From: Rickettsia endosymbiont of Culicoides impunctatus
GTDB lineage: Bacteria; Pseudomonadota; Alphaproteobacteria; Rickettsiales; Rickettsiaceae
Reading direction: 5' to 3'
DNA: 64,000 nt
Assembly: GCA_020410785.1 (NCBI GenBank)
Contig: CP084573.1
Coordinates: 372,001-436,000, forward strand
Position 1 is the first letter of the stretch. The number at the start of each line of letters is the position of its first letter. Made by a program: the position numbers and the translations under genes. The notes under the pieces were generated by a model. That model worked only from the letters and a program-made list of their open reading frames with translations, searched no databases and was not told the origin of the DNA. Positions 60,876 to 64,000 of this stretch are shown here, in pieces.

Positions 60876-61032
60876 CAAATTTGAAGAATTGGCTTCGCAA
60901 AACTTCGGGATATTCGTGTGTGAGACAAGGTTTATTCCGCTATGCGATCTCCCCTTGTTTATTACCCTTATAATTCAAACTATTTGAAGTATACCATATT
61001 ATATACTAGTCACTAATCTAAATTTTTCAATT

Positions 61033-61347
61033 TTACAAAAATAACTTATAACTAAAAATATTTAGCAAATTTTCTACATTATCAGTATCAGCAAGTTTAT
61101 TATTTTTATATTCTCGACATTTAAGACATTTATGGGTTAAGACCAAACCTTTTTTACCATCTATTTTATAAGAAATTGGTTGCATTAGCCCATTACATCC
61201 AGATGCCCTATCCCCAGGGTTAATATCTACATGCTTACTGTAGAAACATATTGAACAATGGTTAGTATAACCATTGCCTTGGATAAATTCACCACACATC
61301 TCGCAATTAAAATCTTCTTTATTTCTATAAAACTTTTTTGCTACCAT
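61033..61347 (-). CDS. RNHCP-domain zinc protein
   Basis: 104-residue protein of the RNHCP family, named for its conserved residues. Two cysteine pairs (FNCEMCGEF and HCSICFYSKH) and a later pair (HKCLKCREY) suggest zinc binding; also HVDINPGDRASGCNG. Biological role is not known. It is encoded four bases after the NUDIX gene on the same strand. Confidence 0.8.
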   Translation of the reverse strand: MVAKKFYRNKEDFNCEMCGEFIQGNGYTNHCSICFYSKHVDINPGDRASGCNGLMQPISYKIDGKKGLVLTHKCLKCREYKNNKLADTDNVENLLNIFSYKLFL

Positions 61348-61351
61348 TAAC

Positions 61352-61891
61352 TTAACTTATTATTTGGATATATTTCTTTATCATCCTTTTTACTGAATAA
61401 TCCAGCAGGAGTTCTTCATAATTAGAAGCAAAATCTAGCCATCTTAAATCATGTGATTCGGCATTTTTTACAAAGCAATCGTTGCAAACGGTTTTTAATA
61501 AAAATCTCACATCATAATGATAATGCTCCTGCTCCTTAGCATTACTAGGAATAAAATGAACATCTATATCGTAAATTTGTTTAGAAATTGGCTCAATATC
61601 TAAAATTCCAGATTCTTCTTGAGCCTCTTTAATTGCTACAGCTAAAAGATCATTATTACCATCACAATGCCCTCCTGGCTGCAACCATTTACCCAACTTA
61701 CGATGATGCATCAATAAGAATTTTGTTTTATTAGAATTAAGAAAAAATCCTGAACTAGTAAAATGCCCTTCTTTTGTCTCTCTACTAAAAGGATTTTCAC
61801 AATTATCTAAAAAGTCTAACATCCTTTGTTTATACTCATTTTCTTCTTGAAAATTGCTGACATAATTTTTTATATTCTCACGCAAGTTCAT
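61352..61891 (-). CDS. NUDIX hydrolase
   Basis: 179 residues with a NUDIX box (GGHCDGNNDLLAVAIKEAQE, then ESGI), so it probably hydrolyses a nucleoside diphosphate linked to another group. Flanking sequence SSGFFLNSNKTKFLLMHHRK is the usual strand before the box. Its start overlaps the guanylyltransferase stop by four bases (ATGA type), so the two are coupled. Substrate unknown. Confidence 0.85.
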   Translation of the reverse strand: MNLRENIKNYVSNFQEENEYKQRMLDFLDNCENPFSRETKEGHFTSSGFFLNSNKTKFLLMHHRKLGKWLQPGGHCDGNNDLLAVAIKEAQEESGILDIEPISKQIYDIDVHFIPSNAKEQEHYHYDVRFLLKTVCNDCFVKNAESHDLRWLDFASNYEELLLDYSVKRMIKKYIQIIS

Positions 61892-62961
61892 AATATTTCT
61901 TTCCGTCCAATCTCGGTCATTTCTACTACCAGCTGCTTTATTTTTCTTATTTCTGACTTATTTGCGATCAGTAAGGCATCTTTAGTATTAATAATTATTA
62001 TATTATCCATTCCTATTACCGCAGTAAGCTTATTATTAGAGCTAATATATGAATTGGTGCTATCAATGTTGATCACATCACCTTCACAGTAATTATTGGT
62101 TATATCTTTCTCTTGCATTTGCCATAAAGAATGCCAATTACCAATATCATTCCAACTAAAATTGGCTTCTATCATAATCATTTGCCTAATATTTTCGATT
62201 ATAGCATAGTCTAAAGAAATTGGTGTAATATGTAGATATGGTTCTAAAGCAAGAGTTATATTGTTATAATTTTTAGTTGCAAAATAATATGCTTTATATG
62301 CATGTTTAAATAGTTCCTTTTGCCATAATTTAGCCTGCTCTAAAATAAAATCTATATTAAAAATAAAAATTCCTGAATTCCAAAAATATTTGCTATTTTT
62401 ATATTTGTCATTTTCTTCTAAATAATTTTGTGCCTGTTGAATAGTAGGTTTTTCTACAAATTGTTCAGTTTTATAAATTCTATCTGCTAATAACTTCTTT
62501 ATCTTAATATAACCATATTCGCTATTTGCAAAACTAGGTCTAATGCCAATAGTACAAATACCAAATTTTTCCAAATAATTCAAAGATTTATTAATAGTAT
62601 CTAAGTAGTTATTAACATTGTGTATATAATGGTCAGAAGGCAGTAATATAATCGTATCGCAGCCATTATTCTTTGCTTGAATAGCTGATATAATCGCACA
62701 TGATGCTGTATTTTTAGCCACAGGTTCTATTATTAAATCTGCTTCTATATTTAGCTCTCTAAGTTGCTCCTGTGCTATTGCTTCATAATCCTTAGCAATT
62801 ATTAAAGTTGGTTTACCTAAAGTTTTATTGGTAATCAAAGTTTTTTGGATTAAACTAAAATTATCAAATATTCTGATGAATTGTTTAGGTTGCATTTGTC
62901 TCGATAATGGTCATAATCTTGTTCCTAGACCACCAGCCATAATTACTGGTTTTATTTTCAT
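61888..62961 (-). pseudogene. manC: Mannose-1-phosphate guanylyltransferase with TGA at a conserved Trp
   Basis: Makes GDP-mannose from GTP and mannose-1-phosphate for surface glycans. From the ATG at 62959-62961 the frame reads MKIKPVIMAGGLGTRL, then TGA (62911-62913), then PLSRQMQPKQFIRI and on to 61888. The conserved GTRLWPLSR shows that TGG has become TGA. A restart at MQPKQF (62895) would lack the GTP-binding loop. The rest (PSDHYI, GYGYI-like SEYGYIKI, FVEKPT, WNSGIFIF) is intact. Inactive unless the TGA is read through. manC is tentative. Confidence 0.85.
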
Positions 62962-63012
62962 TGCTATTAATTGTATTAATTTTCAACTAATTCAATTAAT
63001 AGTATAAAATAT

Positions 63013-63819
63013 ATGACAAGTCTACTAAAAATAAATATAAGAAACCTGTATGCACAAAAAAATAAAAAAACTAATAAGTTTTTCTTTAAAGTAGTTGGGA
63101 TAATTATAATTATCTATGGTTTATACCGAGGTTATGTAGAGTTTTATGATCACCAATGGAGGTATGTAACTCCTACCGACCAACAAGTACAGAAATATAC
63201 AATTAGTGCAGATACAGCCTTAAACTTATATCAATTAATGAAAGATACCCATGAAATATTAACTAAGCATAACATAAATTATTGGATTGAGAGCGGTACG
63301 CTTCTTGGAGCAGTAAGACACCAAGGTATTATACCTTTTGATGATGACTTAGATATTGGCATAATGCATGCTGATGAAATCAGATTACAAGATATATTAA
63401 CGGATTTCACAGAGTTAGGTTATAAAGTTCGCCATCAAAGTTTTTACACGATATGTTCTAAGGTTTGTATAGATATCTTTATCTTCCGGCAAAAAGATGA
63501 CAAGTTTTTATATAGTAATTTTAGAACACTATATAGATTTCCCAATGATTTCTTTTATATAAATGAATTATTTCCACTAAAAAAATATCAATTTGGTGAG
63601 ATTGAAGTTTATGGTCCTAATGAATCTAAAGGAAATTTAGATAGAGCTTATCCGGAATGGGATAAATATGCTGTAATTCAACAACCGCATAATTTTCATG
63701 TTACCCTTTCACCTATTGAACAAAAGACTAAATTTATTTTAACTCCGAAATTATTAGAACCAGCTAAACCAACTGGTCCTTTAGAAAATCGGGTAATTCC
63801 CAAACCATTAATTAAATAG
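63013..63819 (+). CDS. LicD-family phosphotransferase
   Basis: 268 residues with an N-terminal membrane anchor (about residues 23-40, [18 protein letters not shown]) and a LicD nucleotidyltransferase-fold domain ([20 protein letters not shown] and DDDLDIGI). LicD proteins add phosphocholine or related groups to surface glycans. Divergent from the guanylyltransferase, so both may belong to a surface-sugar locus. Substrate unknown. Confidence 0.85.
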   Translation: MTSLLKINIRNLYAQKNKKTNKFFFKVVGIIIIIYGLYRGYVEFYDHQWRYVTPTDQQVQKYTISADTALNLYQLMKDTHEILTKHNINYWIESGTLLGAVRHQGIIPFDDDLDIGIMHADEIRLQDILTDFTELGYKVRHQSFYTICSKVCIDIFIFRQKDDKFLYSNFRTLYRFPNDFFYINELFPLKKYQFGEIEVYGPNESKGNLDRAYPEWDKYAVIQQPHNFHVTLSPIEQKTKFILTPKLLEPAKPTGPLENRVIPKPLIK

Positions 63820-63822
63820 TAA

Positions 63823-63954
63823 ATTTTCAAATGTTTTATACTATATTATCATAAAACAATTCAGCACCCTATAGAGCGTTATCAGCTTGTTTCATCAAAA
63901 TCTGAAATTGATATTGAGTTAGTTGAATTCAACAGAATCGAGGAATTAGAATAA
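63823..63954 (+). pseudogene. Short open remnant, unrecognised
   Basis: A 43-codon stretch between stops with no start codon; it ends ERYQLVSSKSEIDIELVEFN, then RIEELE. The amino-acid composition looks like a real C-terminus. I cannot place the family. Confidence 0.3.
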
Positions 63955-63986
63955 ACACGGTTAATATTTGATGTTATAGGATTAAT

Positions 63987-64000
63987 ATGTTAGACTATAC
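63987..64000 (+). CDS. Possible start of a gene cut by the window edge
   Basis: ATG at 63987 (MLDY) with ATAGGA about six bases upstream. Too short to identify. Confidence 0.3.

Noticed and set aside
61888-62961. TGA read as Trp (genetic-code change)
   Set aside because: TGA ends petB and nuoG at coupled junctions in this window, so it works as a stop.

Overview
The window is AT-rich (roughly one third G+C) chromosomal DNA from a member of the Rickettsiaceae, most likely Rickettsia or a close relative such as the Torix group. The basis is the gene set (petABC, lon, cydAB, nuo operon, rplT-rpmI, rpsB-tsf, infA-maf), many dispersed palindromic repeats that sometimes sit inside coding genes as Rickettsia palindromic elements do, a decayed gene-transfer-agent tail gene, split genes in all stages of decay, and Rpn-type nuclease/transposase copies. 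I do not assign a species.

Layout: 1-2.6 kb, a fused restriction-methylase-specificity gene broken by one frameshift. 2.9-5.4 kb, the cytochrome bc1 operon petA-petB-petC. 5.7-9.2 kb, lon and a PLP-dependent dehydratase. 9.4-11 kb, a GT8 glycosyltransferase and an unknown membrane-anchored protein. 11.6-12.7 kb, rplT, rpmI and an A-type Fe-S carrier. 13.3-17.3 kb, dgt, argS and a SPOR protein. 17.3-19.2 kb, an XRE regulator, a nonsense-interrupted rph and grpE. 19.5-21.5 kb, a tandem pair of Rpn nuclease genes plus a remnant. 21.6-27.5 kb, an AI-2E/PerM permease, an Hda-like protein, an NtrX-like regulator, BioY and a pentapeptide-repeat lipoprotein. 27.7-31.7 kb, a transposase stub, an XRE regulator, a frameshifted outer-membrane barrel and a lysine-methyltransferase-like protein. 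31.7-34.2 kb, cydA-cydB plus a tiny downstream membrane protein. 34.4-37.5 kb, a decayed antitoxin and a decayed GTA tail gene. 37.7-43.3 kb, tsf, rpsB, a decayed RelBE-type pair, cysS, rodA and tRNA-Asn. 43.3-50.2 kb is a mobile-element region: an IS5-type element and its deletion derivative, a group II intron maturase tail, an IS701-like element, and scraps of toxin, SpoT and IS630 genes around a GNAT acetyltransferase, infA, maf and a frameshifted ampD-like amidase. 50.3-60.8 kb, an adenosine deaminase-like gene and nuoG-H-I-J-K-L (minus strand), with a second Rpn pair between nuoH and nuoI. 60.8-64 kb, RNHCP, NUDIX, mannose-1-phosphate guanylyltransferase (nonsense) and LicD genes.

How it works together: petABC, nuo and cydAB form a branched aerobic respiratory chain. 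lon, grpE, tsf, rpsB, rplT, rpmI, infA, argS, cysS and tRNA-Asn are housekeeping. GT8, LicD, the guanylyltransferase and the methyltransferase point to surface modification. Restriction-modification, toxin-antitoxin, GTA and IS genes are mostly broken.

Three observations stand out. A roughly 165-bp imperfect palindrome with CTAG ends occurs five times, always at gene 3' ends; all four full copies lie between convergent genes. A roughly 107-bp palindromic element lies in frame inside nuoJ, separates the signal peptide from the catalytic domain of the adenosine deaminase, and supplies the stop codon of the GTA gene. At least five genes are each broken by a one-base loss in a homopolymer, which is either real decay or an assembly artefact and should be tested first.
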